DNA of 64,000 nt, taken from the NCBI GenBank assembly GCA_947179485.1, contig OX359248.1, forward strand, positions 46,510,847-46,574,846. The letters run 5' to 3'. Position 1 is the stretch's first letter. Each line of letters begins with the position of its first letter. Shown here piece by piece: positions 1 through 15,050 of this stretch. This DNA is from Allacma fusca. Lineage: Eukaryota; Arthropoda; Collembola; Symphypleona; Sminthuridae. The position numbers were made by a program, and so were the translations under genes. Below the pieces are notes generated by a model, which saw nothing but the letters and a program-made list of their open reading frames with translations, was not told the origin of the DNA and did not search any database.

Positions 1-720
1 TTCTAAAATCCCCGGACCTGGAATCTCCGGACCGTGACAGTACTGTTCCAAACTTGTAACAATATATTTCCAATGAAGTTTTGTTTTTTTTTTTTGTAAT
101 TTTTGATTTTTTTTTTGTATGCGTGTGTGTGAATATTTTGTAATTTTTCAGATTTTAACAAACTTTTGGATTAACTTTTATTTTTAAATATTATTATTGC
201 ATTGTCTCTCAAATAATTTTATGATAACAGTTTCTAATTGTACAGTCGTATAAGTTTCTTGCAACTTTTCAATATTGTCTTGAAATTGTGGATACTTTGT
301 GATATTATATATTTTTTTGAGTTCAGGTTAATTATATAATTTTATATATAATTTGTTTTTTAAGCACAAGTATCTTCGTATACAATTGTGTTGTTGAAAT
401 ATGTGAGGAGAGCGTGGAAGCGGAGAACTCTTTTTTTTTTTTCGTTACTCTTGAGAATGTCACCAGAAGGGGTAAAGTAATACAATGGAATAATAATACT
501 GTGTTGTGTGGGAGCAGGTAGGAAGAGGCAAGGAATAGAAGAGTAGCGAAGGCATTGGAACGAACGCACTACTCCGTCTACTATGTCTTTCTTTCATTGA
601 CTAACAAACTCTCGACGTTGTTCTCCGAGTGAAATCTACCTGTCAACTGATCGTCACGTCGTGTGGAGAGTGCGGAACCCGGTGATGGACGGAAAATATC
701 CCGCGTGTGCGCTTGTTACA

Positions 721-765
721 TCTCTCGCTCTCTCGCTCTCTCTCTCTCTCACTCGCTCGCTCTTC
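721..765. repeat. interrupted CT/CGCT microsatellite
   Basis: CT dinucleotides interrupted by CG steps (ctcgctctctcgctc). It directly follows the CpG-bearing patch at 605-715, so it could belong to a GAGA-type regulatory segment; that is inference. Confidence 0.85.
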
Positions 766-1148
766 TCTATCGTCTATGAGAACGATGAGAACAGTTAGCT
801 CTATACTCCAACAGCATCATCGTCCAGGCACTACTACTTACTTGCATATAGACCCAGAGGAACGTATGCTCTAACATGTGCCTTCCTCCTCTCTCAATGC
901 TGCTCAAGCATTTCCCGCCCCTCCACCACCCGCCACCTTCACTTCTCCATCCACATCAACTCTCACATATATACAAGAGCAAGGCGAGAGGATGGGAATA
1001 TACACATGAGAGTATATAGATGAGTACAATCTACTACTAAAACACATCTTCCCACATCAACCGTTCCTCTCCGTGTCCAACTCTTTCCTATACACTGTAC
1101 ATACAGAGGAGGTGCAATCAGAGATGCATAGTATGTAAAGACCGCTCA

Positions 1149-1189
1149 CTCTCTCTCCCTCTCTCTCTCTCTCTCTCTCCCTCTCCTCT
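1149..1189. repeat. CT microsatellite
   Basis: A (CT)n run with two CCT interruptions, read directly. It creates a false Arg-Glu reading frame on the minus strand. Confidence 0.9.
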
Positions 1190-4032
1190 TTAAAAGATCG
1201 ACATGCATCTGTCAATAGTGACATGGTCCCAATTTTGCAATTAGTATGAGCATTATTTCCATTCCAGAAGAACATGGAGGGACCAAGGTGACTCAATTAG
1301 TCTTGGCAGTGGATCACTTTCTGCACAGTTTTCAATTTAAGAGATGATGGGCTCAGGGATACAGTGGAGTGTTTTTGTAAGGGACTGTCTTTGGATACAA
1401 AAGCTTTTTAAGGAGTAACGAGGAGTGTAAAAGAAATATTTATATCTGTTGGAGGGATAATCTTTGGAGAGGTTTTTAAGTTAATTTTATATGATGATGT
1501 TAATTTGTCTGCTTGTACGAGGATATCTATGTCTTAGTAAGAATAAATTTTTGTTTGTTTTCCTCTTCGTAGTGTAGTGAATATAGTGGGATGTTCCTAG
1601 TATGTCATAGCAGCTCTAATAGGAGGAAATCTATCGGATGAAGCTCTGGTTGAGGGGGAAAAGTCACATTGGGGTAAATATTGAGAGAGGGTGGCAACAT
1701 TTTGACTTCTGGGGACAAATTGCATTTGTAAGAGAATGCCTTTTAGCTAGAGGTAATTAGTAAGACTTTGAGAGTCAAATTTTACTGTCTTAAGGGTTGA
1801 ATTTTGTTATAGATATGTATATTAGGAAAGGCATGGGAACGAATTCTTGCTTTTGGGAGGAACAAGTATGAGCTTTGATTTTAAGGTTTAATCCATTTTT
1901 TAGAAGCTGGTTTATTGAACAAAATTAATTGTAGACTTTCTTTCATGATATTGCAATAGTCAAAGGGGGGAAGTGAAATTCTTTGGTTGTACAGTGGACG
2001 TTTGCTATAAGAGGGGCACTTATGGGAGCATTTTTCCTGTGCGAGGAAATATGTTGGGACAGTTTCCCATTGCATGCACCTCTGTATTTACATCTCACTG
2101 ATAACCATGTTGTTAGACATGGGGGCAGGAGGTGTCGGAAATGTACTAGGTACGAGGGAATTTGTCGGTATGAAAAAAGGAAGACTTATTGTAATCGGTA
2201 ATTCTTTGGAGCAGCTTTGGATCCTCCGAATTGGTAAACATTACAAAGAAATGTAATTATTCATTAGTTTAAAAGCAAAATAAGCATGGGAGGAAACATT
2301 AGCTCCTTTAAAATTCTCCCAGACCACTCAGAGAAAGCAAGGAGGAGAGATTTCACGAATTTCTCTCAAGGAATCCCACTTATGTTGACATTTCCAAGCC
2401 AGCCTGATAGTTTACAAATAAAACGGTTCTATTTTGGTAACTGGGATCACAATACTACCGCACTGTTTATATTCCCAATATTACAGGTAGATATACTTAC
2501 ATATTAAGCTTTTTTTAATATGAGAAAAACGTTACTACAGCAATACTAAAAGGAGCAGGACTCGATCCTGTAGTGTTGGGCTCTTATAAGAAGACAAATT
2601 AACATTGGAGTATCTACATGTCGAGATTTTGGGAATTTATTTTCCAAAGTAAGTAAGGCTCTTCTTAAGGAATTCTGTTAAAGTGGGAAGATACAATGAA
2701 CTATGCAAATCAGACATGGTATTCATGCTTGCAAGAATGGCAAGAGAACGGATTTGTTTTGATTTAAATAAAAATAATAATAAAAGATTTAATGCAAGTT
2801 TTTGCTTAAAAGTGCAAGTGCTACCTTTAAATGTTCCCTTAAGACCTTTAGATTATAAAAACGATTCTACCTCCATTCATATAACCTCCGGTCTGGAAGT
2901 AAATAATTCAGCGCGGCTTCCACTATGGTCTTTATTAACTTACTATCAATTGAAGTGAGTAAAAGTTCAGATCCGATATGGTCATTGATTGCATTCGTTT
3001 CCATTCATTTCCTGATCCATGACGTTGTGGTTGAAATGATACCCTAATCACTCGCCTGCAAGTTCGAGGGCTTAGTTACACAATCACTTCAAACGAGGGT
3101 TGAATGGCAACAGTACATAGAAAACCTGAATTTTGAAGGACTTTAGGGCCAGAATTTAATCACAGTCAAATTATTTTAGCCAAAAGGTTTCTACAGTTGT
3201 ACAATATGCCCATTTTGCTTCACTTTCTTGCAAATCCTATCACGCCTCGGCTGGGATTTTGACACACTTTCAGCCTAAGGTTTCTTCCTCGTCGGAATGC
3301 TTCATATGTACATATATACTTCCAGGCTAAAATATTTACATTGGTAATAAATGATAAAGGCTCTCTGCAACAGAAGCCATAAGTAATTCAAAAGGTAGGA
3401 AATTGCAACAGTGGGAACTGCTTACTTCATTTCCTTCGTATTGTAAGAATTTGTCATATTAGAACGCTCCAATGTAAATGCTCACACCAACAAGCGTTAA
3501 CATTCCAACAAAAACCATTAAAATTAATAGTGAGCGGTGGAAATGTCTCCAGATATTTTTGCCCTCCTACATAAAATATTGACTAGAGAATCTCCCACAA
3601 TGAATAAGTGCAGCAGGAGTATGCAGTAGGTCAGTGTCTTCCATTCCCGATTTTTCTTTTCCAGAAAAATTAGCTTAAAAAAATATTCGAGAATTGACCA
3701 GGAGTAAACTTAAGTCCTTTACAATTGAAGGAGGAAACCTAAAATAGCCTTTTGCTTGGACTGCAGAAATGAAGTTAACAGCCGTTGACAAGGAAAAGTA
3801 TGCATTGTGAGACAATTCCAGGGCTTATGTGTACATATTTACTTGGAAGTACATACTCTAAGCTTGAAACACTGAATGTTCCAGTCAAGTCTCCCTGAAA
3901 GCTGAAGCTTTCTTGACGAGCATGCTTTTCATGCTGTCACCAGCCGACGTTGACAAGGACTTGTCTTTGTGTCCTCATCCTGCCTAGCTTGTCTCGGATT
4001 TGATTGATACGAACCAACTGCGACTAATTAAT

Positions 4033-4036
<4 letters not shown>

Positions 4037-4075
<39 letters not shown>
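4037..4075. repeat. GA microsatellite
   Basis: Uninterrupted (GA)n of about 39 bp, read directly. Confidence 0.95.
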
Positions 4076-4077
<2 letters not shown>

Positions 4078-4960
4078 GTGGCCAGGACATAAATAGATGA
4101 GTAAGTCTTTGTGTATATTACATTTTATAAATAACGACAGAGCCCTGTACTTTGTTCTTCGAATTCCACTCTCCCAGTATTTCCTCTATGGTTCGAAACA
4201 ACAACCAACTGCTTGAATGATGGAATGAGCCGTGAAACCCAAGTGGAGAGAGACAGACCCTCTCCCAGTTACCTTTTCCCCACTCCGTCCATGTGACACA
4301 CACATATCTACAAAAAAAATGCAAACGTAATTTCTGCAAAGGTGTCGATCTCTTGGAGAACCCTCATGAAATCCGAAGGAAATGTCGGATCAAGTTTAAA
4401 TGGACCTGACGCCGGGAACGAGGAAGGAGTATAATAGAGATGTGAGGAGAGAATCTTAATGCACACATTTGTCTTGGAGAGTGTGAGCGGATGTATGTAG
4501 GAGGATAGGCTGAGGCCCGTACATATATAGTATGTACATAATTATGTATGTACTCATCCCTGTATGTCTGTCAATGTTAGTAGCGGGGAAACAATGTGAA
4601 CAAAGTGATCGTGTGTGTACTTATTTAACCTCCTCAAGTGCCTATTTAGCTTGTGTGTCTCTGACTGTGCTCGAGCTGCTCACACTTTTGACTCTGCATA
4701 TTTATTCGATGACATGACATGAAGCCATCAGAAATTACCTTGACTATTTGACGTGGAGTGGTAGGAAAGGAACTGTTGCTGAAGCACTCCAGTCAGTCCA
4801 TGTGGTTTTGGTAGGAAATAGATATTTCAAGATCTCCGCTCAGATACATGGGTATATCATGCTTTGATGGATACGGGCTGATGTGCCTTTGTAAATAGTT
4901 AGCAGGAGAGTATGCATTATATCTCCTATGGCTCTGATTGTACAAGCGTACTCCAGATGC

Positions 4961-5096
<136 letters not shown>

Positions 5097-6265
5097 AGAC
5101 GGTGAGGTTTGGAGAAACGCGTCATCATCCTCATCATATAGATGTAATAATGTAAAGGAACAAGTGCTCCGTATGTACACAATGGGAGAGGGAGCCGGAG
5201 CGAAAAAGGTGAGATAAAAAGTGTTAATCGGAGTGAATAAATATGAAGGAATGTAAAGTCGGCTTGTCAGATTCAAGGAATAAAGGAGTCGAGGGATGAA
5301 AAGGCTTGACAGATTTGGACGTTCCTTCGTTCACTCACACACAAGAGTCTCTATAGTGAAGGAGCAGCCAGTATAGTTCAATGGAACAAGTCACTACAGT
5401 CATCTCTTACACACTCAGAGATCCTCCAGGCGTTACTACTATATACACACACACATCCCCATGTACAAAATACCCTACCTACCTACTCTAATTCCTCAGC
5501 CTCTAGTATCCCCCCAACACATAGGATCTCATCCATATCCACAAATTTATCTTTTTATATCTCTCAGCCAATTGTCTATATACTAAATTGGTATCTTCAC
5601 CAGAGCTGTCTCGTGTAGTGTCCTGCTCCAAACAGTAAGAACCTATCGATTCTCTCAGTATGTATTTTAATACACCTTGGAAATGATGCTGAGTAGGGAA
5701 TTACCCTGCGGCGGGTTGTTACTAAAATCCACGGACCCTACAGTTAGATACAAATATATAACTTACATAGATACTCTCAGAGTCCAGTCCTTCAAGATAT
5801 ATACACAATACTTAGGAATACTCCAGTAGATACTCCAGAGCTAGATACAGAGAACTTGAAGACAAGAATGAACCCATGGTCTTACGTCTTGCATCGTCAG
5901 GAATTGGACGGAGAGAATTGTAGTCCCCGTGAGGGATTCGTCGTCGACAGCTTGGAGAAGAGAAGTGTGAGGGAGAAACATATAGTGCTCTTTCTCTGTC
6001 CATCCATCCGTCCAACGCTTTTCCTATCCATCTCTTAATTACAAGAGCAAAAACACCTGATCATACATTGATTAGACCGTGGGAATCCAATGGTCTTTAC
6101 TTTATCTTCCTTGGACGGATACCTGTCTTCTTATGAAGGGTGATGATCATACTTTGTGGTCCAGTGCACAGAGCTCTCTCTCTCTCTCTCTCTCCCTTGC
6201 TTAACATATACTCTCCCAACTCCTTCCCAGCCTCACTTCCACACATGTAGTATGTACAGTTTGGT

Positions 6266-6407
6266 ACTATCCGAGTGGGGACGGATACTTGCTCACAGTG
6301 AGGTAGTCATAATAATATTATCTTGTTTCTCCTGACTGACTAAGTTGTTGTGTTTATTGTTTATTTGATATTGTGCACAAACCAAGTGGTTCTCTCACTC
6401 GGATAGT
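6266..6407. repeat. 12-bp inverted repeat pair
   Basis: ACTATCCGAGTG at 6266-6277 is the exact reverse complement of CACTCGGATAGT at 6396-6407, with 118 bp between. The spacer is AT-rich and shows no gene. It could be the edges of a small decayed mobile element or chance. Confidence 0.5.
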
Positions 6408-7478
6408 AGACTCTATCGCTACTCCTTATATTTTCTTATGACGCATGCATAATAATAATAATCTCATACAGACATACATAGGTACAGTATCCCTGGCCCA
6501 TGGACGGAATCAACATGCATAAAAGCCTCCATAAATACAAACACAAATGCATACATGTCAATGTATCAATAATCAATGTTAATATAAACCCATGTCGACG
6601 AAAAGTATCAAGATTTAGTTTAGGTATGAACGATTCCAGCAGGATTATAAAACTTAATGAAATCCAGAAGACTCCTTGCAGGGGAGTATTTACAATGCAG
6701 TAAATGTACAATGTATTTATCCAATCAGTTTCCTACACTTTATATACTTGAGCAGTAAAAGGTAGCAAGGCTGAGCTCGCAATACGTTCCTAAACGACAG
6801 TCCAGGTAAGAGAGGGATTCATTATAGGTAGATATATATCTATACATATGTGTATCTACATATGTGCACTGTGCAGAAATATTTAGTAATGCAACTTTTA
6901 GCTCAAGAAGTATTATAGGGCTATGTGTGTCTCTGTGTTTGGAGGCAAATGAAGGTAGGGAGTCTTGGGAAGGTGTATATAGATAATTATATATATCTGC
7001 ATATTTGTAGATAGTATACATGCACTACTAGCAGTCCGGACAGTACATGGGATTGTATGGGATAGGAGCATTAGGAAGACAAGTTGGTGGTGCTGGTGAA
7101 GGTGAAGAGCGTAAAAGGATTTTTATGGTATTTTTTGTATGCCCTGGCTCTTGGTCGTATGGAGTGAGTGTTTTGTGTGAGTGTCGTTTTTGACCACTTT
7201 GTGAGTGACAGTGTCAATGGTAACCTTGAAAAATCAAATGAAAATCAATCAAAAATCCCTTGCCATTTTTGCACGGTGGAAAAACATTTGCATACACGAC
7301 TTAGATTTAGGAGTTGCATTCCATGAGATTCTTGACAGATTTATTGTCCTGCAGATGATGTAAGTGGAGAGATGGATTCTCATCGGCGGTCACGCAGGAT
7401 AGAATGGGCTGGTGTGCTGGCGTCTCTTCATTTCACAACTGCATCATGCTTATTTCCTCTGGTCTCTCTCACTCGCTT

Positions 7479-7480
<2 letters not shown>

Positions 7481-7515
<35 letters not shown>
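7481..7515. repeat. CT microsatellite
   Basis: (CT)17 read directly. Confidence 0.95.
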
Positions 7516-7518
<3 letters not shown>

Positions 7519-7991
7519 CGTTCGCTTCATTCTCTGATTGAAAGATGACGATGGCCATGGAAGGGCTCGTTTCGTTTGTTAGAGACTCTATATATGTGAT
7601 GTTCTTTCCTCTTCACGTCTCTCGTCTCTCTCTGCTGAAGAGTCGTCCATCTATCCTAGGGTTTTTCTCGTTGAAGGATTTATGACACTGCTGTATCCAA
7701 AGAGGAGGTGGAACGACTAGATTTTCCCAACCAGATGCTCTTTTTTGTCTGACTCTGCGAGAGTGTGTTGTGTGTGTATCAAAGAATCCCGATTCAAAAA
7801 ATTTTCACCCTCCTTAATTTATTACTTGGACCTACATAATGACTTCTTGCCCACAAATCACAAGAGCGACCACCGAGAGATCCCTTTTATTCCCTATATT
7901 CTCTACTCTAAAACTTGTCTGTCTCGACAGTGCCCTTCGCTCGTCGTCTTCAATTGCAGAACAGTTGTGATTTGTGTGCTGACTTTCAGAG

Positions 7992-8012
7992 GAGAGAGAG
8001 AGAGAGAGAGAG
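7992..8012. repeat. GA microsatellite
   Basis: (GA)10, read directly. Confidence 0.9.
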
Positions 8013-9714
8013 GAAACCCGGCAACGAACTAAAATGTAGGGATATAAGTCCAACTTACTCTCACAGGCACTTTTTTCATCTGTATCAACACACAAAACCA
8101 TTCCATGTTATTACTTACTACTACACCATTCAGCTCTCTATGTAATCTTCCTATGCAATACTTAATGCATAACTTTCTCATTCCAATACGGTCATAATAA
8201 ACCAAGTCTTCTTTTACAATTACCAGAGTTACGACTTACGACAAAAGTCCATGCCACGGAGTATCTCTCAGCCACTCGCTCATAGCCCCCAATGCATAAA
8301 TATATATCTCTTCCCAAACACTCACCTACTCCAATGCATCCGTCCCTATAGCTTCCAAGTTAGTTCGTTCGTTCCAGATTCCAAAACTCTCCCAGACCGA
8401 AACTTCAGCTCATCCTGAAATCCCCAAGTTTAGCTTCTATTTTGTTATTGGCTTTATTTAAGTAATTATTTATGAACGTATAGATACTCAGTCCAGTGGT
8501 TAAGACTAAGAGTCATGGATGACCATATTAAAAAAAATTAGACTGCCCCTTGTCACAGCGAGAGTTCATGGGAAAATTTGGAACTTGATTTGTCCCAATT
8601 TGTAACATTTTAGGGTTTTCAAACTGCCCCAATTCTTTGTTTACCATTTAACTTTTCGCATCTGACATTTGTTGCAGATGTTCAATATTCCTTCCTTCAG
8701 TTATAATCTATGGCTGAGAGAGTCTCTCTCTCTGTAGGTTTTGCCCATGTGTGTATCTAGTGCAGTGCTTGTGCAGGATTCATGTGTAGGTACATATGCA
8801 AGCTATTAAAATCCGAGCTCACAAAATAACCACGTGAGAAGTAGCGTGAGGATTTTATATTGTAATGGTGTGCTTAAAGAGGAGGCTATAAGTACACAGG
8901 GAGCTTAGGTGTGTTTGAAAGGAGGTAAGGTCCGTTAAGGCTATTATTGACTGCATATATTACGGAGCTGTGTACTGTACATAGTAGATACCAACACTAC
9001 AGGACGGGTTTCCTTGCCTGAGTCGCAGTTATATAGATAGAGAGAAGGAGCTCACATTAGTGCCAGTGTTTACATTGAGGATTGACATAGGGAAATATAG
9101 GAGCAGCATGAGCTAAGTACAGGTTTTTTGGTCTCTGTGCATTAGTTTCCATTGGAATCCAATACAGAGGAGTAACCTATCCCAGGAACCACATTGCCCA
9201 AAGTCCTCCGGTCCGCTTCCTTCCTTCAAGTCACTTCCACACTCATCGGCAACTTGTCATCCGAAAAAAGTCCCGGACAGCTTTTGGCTTTTATACATAC
9301 ATACCTTGACGAAATGAGATTTTTTTCCCTCTCCCTCTCTCTCCATCTCCTCACCATAGTCCGACGTAATGAATGGCAAAAGGAATCCTCCTGCGTTGGA
9401 CTGTCATCCCGAGTATTTATATGTGTTCATGTGTCTACCTTTTTTCCCTTGAAAAGGAAATTATGATGATAATATGCACCTCGGGTATAATACTAATAAT
9501 AAGTCTACTTTGTAACGTCAAGCAATAAATAAAGTTGTGAATGAAGCTCCACCAACTCTTTGTCATCCTGGAAAATAATGTTGGGCTTCGGTACTGCTCC
9601 GTTACTTCTCCCTTGTAACGTTGATTGAGGTAACAGGAGGTATTGCAGTCAGGAGCCTCGAACCCTCGTTCCTCTCAAGTATTAACCTATTTCGGTAGAA
9701 AAACTTAACTTTTG

Positions 9715-9748
<34 letters not shown>

Positions 9749-9786
9749 TACACACACACACGGACACATTCTCTCTCTCTCTCTCC
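9715..9786. repeat. compound CT / CA / CT microsatellite
   Basis: (CT)13 runs straight into an interrupted (CA)n tract and then another CT block. This gives a false Arg-Glu frame on the minus strand. Confidence 0.93.
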
Positions 9787-10104
9787 CACTCCTCTCCTCA
9801 GTCTCCCATCTCCTCTCGGAGTTTGATTTGAAAGTTGTCCAACTATTTTGAAGAGACAGAAAGACATCTCACAGTGTAGTTGTATGTGGAGGGTAGAAGT
9901 CGTCATCATCATCATCTTGATGCTCACTGCTCCTCGACCGGTGTGTGAGTGAGGAGACAAAAGTCTTATGGGGACCCAACTGGAGGAAATTGAGGATGTG
10001 GATGTGAAAATCTCATTAGAAGAAAACTTTATGAGGAAATGGAAGGAGTTATCAATCAGAAATCTGCAAGACACGTTTTGATTGAATTATTGCCTATCTC
10101 TCTC

Positions 10105-10135
<31 letters not shown>

Positions 10136-12956
10136 CCCTCATCGAGATAGCTCAAGCTTGTTCAACTTAACTCATGCCGTGCCTTCCCATCCGCCTGTCT
10201 AATACCATGGGCCTCTCTCTGTCTCTGTACTAGTAGTCAATAATATAGATGCTGCCTATACAAAAATTATGTGCTTATGTACCCTATCCCTCATGTATGT
10301 AGATACCCCTGGGCTTCCCGATGCACCAGCGGCTCCTACAGTGTGAGTAACATGGTGACTGTGTATATGATACCCCTCTTTATCATATCCTCCTCGCAAT
10401 GTCTCAACAGACTTGTGTAGCGAGAGCCATAGTGTATCAAATCGAGAGTGCATTATGTAATGCACTATAACCCTTTGCTCGTTCACACTCACTCAACATG
10501 TTCTCTCGCGCTCACTTACTCACTCACTCAGTCAGTCTTGAGTATGTAGCTGGCTCATAGGGAGAGTACATACATGGAGTATGTGAGTATAACTAGTATG
10601 TATGTCCTTTGGAGGAGTTCATGGGAGAGGAAGCATTTCAATGTAAACCGTATGGACTCATCCGACCTGCATACTCTTATTGGCAATATGCTCTCTGACT
10701 TCTTCTCACATTTAATGTACCATTTACTACGTGTCTGCTCCTCTATATACACCTCCAACTCCAGCCCATACTCTTATGCAGTTATCCAATTCCACGTTCT
10801 ACTATTTCCCTACATGACAATACCAGTCCTTACTCCCTCCATCCCAATACCTGCCCAAGTAAAATAACTCTCATTTACACTATGTATGTAGATACTTATG
10901 CCAAAGTGTACGATATCTTGATACTCATGAGGTTAACTTCCATATAAATTTACACTCATACGAGCTGAGTATACACATTCTCAAAGGGGTATAGCCCAGT
11001 ATGTGTAAATACTAGTTATATAAGGGCAATGCTCAGACAGAGGCAGATGCATGTAAACATGGGAGCATCCATTCTTCAGAATACTTATAAATTGTTTTCA
11101 TATTTGTGACTAGTAAAACTCTGCCGCTAGCTCCGTCTGAATGGATGAGAGTAGTACGAGGAATAGTACTACTCTATATATGTATATACTAAATACTGGT
11201 TTAGCATTGAAGTCCTTGGATGAATGTGCATTTTTATCATATGAATGAGTACAGGAGAGGTGGGGCTGAGGAGCTGAGTTGTCTCTTCATCCCATTTTTG
11301 ATATTTTGATTTCCTATGAGAATCACTTCAAAAAAATCAGAGGTTTGGGGAAAGTGCTTATGTGTATGTACACGGCCATAAATTCCCAACCAAAATCAAT
11401 CTCAATCCAAAAATCAAATTTTAAAAAATCACCCGAGAGCGTGTGTGCATGTGTGTGAGTGAGAGAGTTCCCAATGTGTCCCGGCAGTGACTAACGTTTG
11501 ATCCACACCCCACTCAAGAGATCAACCAAGACGGAGAAGATAAGGTGCGGTCGAGAGGGATAAAGGATGCTCTTGATTTCCCCTCCCCCTCCTCTCATCT
11601 ACAACACTATACTATGAATACCTTCCGAAAATTCTTTAAAAAAAAACAAATACAGATAGATACGGAAACAATTCCACAAAAAAAGGAAAAACTTTTGTAC
11701 TTATTTAGATATATCAAATATTCAGAAAGTTGAGCATAGCCCCTCTCCCAGCTCCTATAAAGTTCATCCATGACAATTCCACGAAATAGGGCAAAATATA
11801 TCTATTCACTGCTGCTCTTAAATGAGCTTTATTGGAAACAAGAAAAATATAAAACTAAAAACAAAAAAAGACAACACGAGAAGGAAAGAACATGTGGGGC
11901 GGATTTTTACCAAGTAATTTCAATACTTGAGGGACATGCAAGTTTCCCGATTCCCGTCGGTCTGCCATACTCAAAGTCAGAAAGTCAGGAACAATTCAAT
12001 TTCCTTCAACCAATTCCGTTTCCTCAAAATCTTGTATGATTCGATTACCACCGGTCATACAAATCCCGTTCCAATATCCCGATGTGAATTGATTCTCAAA
12101 ATAAATAAATTGAGCAGAGGGAAAGACCTCTGTGGCCTTTTACGCATATAATTTAATGGACTGATTAAATAAGCTGTATTCTCATTTCTCACTTCATTCT
12201 TCGTCTCAATAATTATGCTCCATAAGTGGTTTCTCATTCGATGGCATATAAGATAACCCACTTGTTAATAAGTATTCAAATTATAGCTGTACTGATCCAT
12301 CAAATAGATTTGGTAATTATTACTGGAAGAGGAAAAATTATCGTAATTAAATGAATCCGATGTATTAATATTTAGGGGTTTGAGGGCTATTGGATGGAGG
12401 CCCTCTGATTATATCGGGATATGGCCGAAGGATAGAAAGTAATTAGAAATGAAAGATATTGGGAAGGGGTAAGTTGTGATAGGGAATCGGCAGTCCTGAC
12501 GAACTGTTGCAGAAGGTTCGGCCAAATTAGAAAATTGCCAGAAGAGCCATGGACTGAGTGGAAGACTGAAGTATTGAGGGAACAAAAGGTCTCTTGCTGT
12601 TCCTTGCGGGAAAGACTTTTGGGGAAAAAGGAAGGAAGAAGAGCAACACATTTTTATGGGTAAAGTTTAGTTTAGCTGGGAAAAAACGTGTCTTTGATGT
12701 GTTATGAAGATGTCAGGGAAAAGTTTCTCCAACTAAGTCGCCTCGGTGTCATATGTCCATAATGACCAAGTGTAAATGACACGATAACACAGCAAAAAAT
12801 CAATGAGTCTCTACATAGTTTGTTTTATATCAATACCCTCACTCTCACACACGTTAGATTATCTGGCTACAAATAGGAGAAGACAACAGAATGCCACCTT
12901 TTTCTTATTTAATTCCCGTCTTTGCCCTTTCCCCGACACAGCATCACATAATGTGT

Positions 12957-12960
<4 letters not shown>
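9787..12960. other. non-coding stretch
   Basis: No recognisable gene. A CT tract lies at 10097-10140, and two copies of the 11-mer TATGTAGATAC at 10296 and 10885. The 11300-12400 part is unique and AT-rich. Confidence 0.6.
10097..10140. repeat. CT microsatellite
   Basis: (CT)n with two CCCT interruptions, read directly. Confidence 0.93.
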
Positions 12961-12994
<34 letters not shown>

Positions 12995-13075
12995 AGTTGC
13001 TAAAGCATCGCAAAACAGTAATAACGGCTGGGTACGTATATCCACTGAAAATTGTTAATGTCTCCCGTCCGCTCA

Positions 13076-13102
<27 letters not shown>
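12961..13102. repeat. paired CT microsatellites
   Basis: (CT)15 at 12961-12990 and a second CT tract at about 13075-13102, separated by about 85 bp of unique sequence. Both end in CACT. Confidence 0.93.
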
Positions 13103-13107
<5 letters not shown>

Positions 13108-14188
13108 GCTCCTCTCTCACTTCTGTATCTCTCCACACAATCTCTTCTCTCAAGAAGATTCTCAATGACTCGCAGATGACATAACAAACTCAATGTTTCT
13201 GTAATTGTCTAGTGTCCAATTTGTAACTCAGTCATCTCATAAATGTGTTTTCTTAAACTGCTCAAACTGAATTCATTTTTTTCTCACGACCTTTCCTCGT
13301 TTCCACACTTCATAAAACTTTTCGCAGTTTCCCTCATATTAGCATTTCAGACTTTTTATTTTTTTGCAATGCACTTGTGACTCCCTATTTCTAATATCCC
13401 AGTGGGTCCTCACTGTTTCTCAAGGTCCAATTTCACAATTGTGAACAGGAGGAGCTCAAACTAGAGTCATAATTACAGAACTTAATGCTCGAGGAGCAAA
13501 ACATATTTTTGTTCCAGACAGTAATAAATACGCACTTGCAGGTTTCCTTCCAGCCCTCCCATTGGATAATACTACTTGTTGAAGTTTGGGTTAGTTGTAT
13601 GACACTTAGTTCATTGAAATGTGCTGAGGGGTTCCTTCAATGTATAAAAAGTTTCAAGATTTGGCTTATAGTTTCAAAATGTAAAATTTAATATCAAATG
13701 TAGATATTCCTTGTGTTAAGGGTTTATACTGTATGTAGACCGATCTTTATGGACTGACCTGATGATCACACGGTGAAAGAGTCATTGAAAGGGATGGAGC
13801 TAACTTGCACATGATTATTGTATTGTAATGCCCATGGTATTGAATTCGTACTGTTGATTTTGGTGTGATTTTCATAAATAATACGGAGGTTGACAGTAAG
13901 CTTGGTTTTTGGGAAGATACTATTGAAATTCGGAAAAAAGTTTTGTTGGAATGGTATTTGATTGAATTGTTGGATTTTTTAGGGGGAATTTATTAGGTTT
14001 TTTTTGTCTGCTTCATCTATAAGAATTGGACCCAGAAATTCAAATATAAATCATAGTATTGTTTCCTATTTGTGTTTGTTTTCTTTTTAAATCCTAACAA
14101 ATGAGGACAAAAAATCAGGGAAAAAACAGCCGGCTTCGGGCTCTTACACTCGTATAGAGTCAAAGGGAGAGAAATAGAGGAACAGAGC

Positions 14189-14215
14189 AGAGAGAGAGAG
14201 AGAGAGAGAGAGAGA
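14189..14215. repeat. GA microsatellite
   Basis: (AG)13, read directly. Confidence 0.93.
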
Positions 14216-15050
14216 TGAACGGGTTGGGGGTTTCAGTCAGCAAGTCAGCATGTGAGGTGCCAAAAGGTCTACTGCCTCCAAATCACCTACCTCAGTATCA
14301 GTTCTTACCTTCCGCGGCCTTTGATTATGCAAGAGTAGCTTCTGTTCACATGCTTTGGCTATGGTATGTGTTTAAATTGAATATCAACTCCATGAAATAA
14401 ACTAAATATGTCCCATAGTCTTGACAACTGTACTACCCCAATTTGATCTACGCTCCGATAAAATATGACTCTAGCCTTACAATCCGGCCCAGTAGTAATG
14501 AAGCATGTAGTGAAGGGACTCTATGTACCCTTGGCACTAGAGTCTCGGGTTGCCCCCAAAGGGAATCCCTATCTCAGGGTCTAAATCCATCCCCACAGAC
14601 TGACAATGAGAGGAGTATGACAGGAGTATGGTTAATTGCCTTGATAATGTTTTATGGGGGTCTATTGATTCGGGACAAGTTCCTCCATACAGACAAATAC
14701 TCACATGAATTTACAGATAGATACGAACTCCTCCAGCATTGGCCAAAGAGACACAGAGAGAGTGTGTATGAGAGAGAGAGAGAGGGATTACATGTGAAAG
14801 CCACTCCACTTCTTGAGGTTGACTACAGCTTGATCCAGGAAAGGAAATGAAGTTTTCTTTTGAATTCCGCTTCCTCCACTGATAGTATTTCCCTAATGAA
14901 ATAAGTACATCATTGGGTAGGATTTATGCGTATTAACATTCCAGGATGAGACATTAAATTTTATTGAAGATTGTGGAACGGAAACTCATTAATTTCCTTG
15001 GTTAGCAAAGCAATGCTGGGAAAGCTGAGGGAGGATCACAAATATTAGTC

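Larger units (their letters stand above)
1..4036. other. non-coding stretch, no gene seen
   Basis: No recognisable exon or RNA gene. It opens with T-rich DNA, followed by a CpG-bearing patch at about 605-715 and CT tracts near 721-765 and 1149-1189. From 1300 to 4000 it is mostly unique AT-rich sequence. Open frames are at most about 90 codons and resemble nothing I know. Confidence 0.6.
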
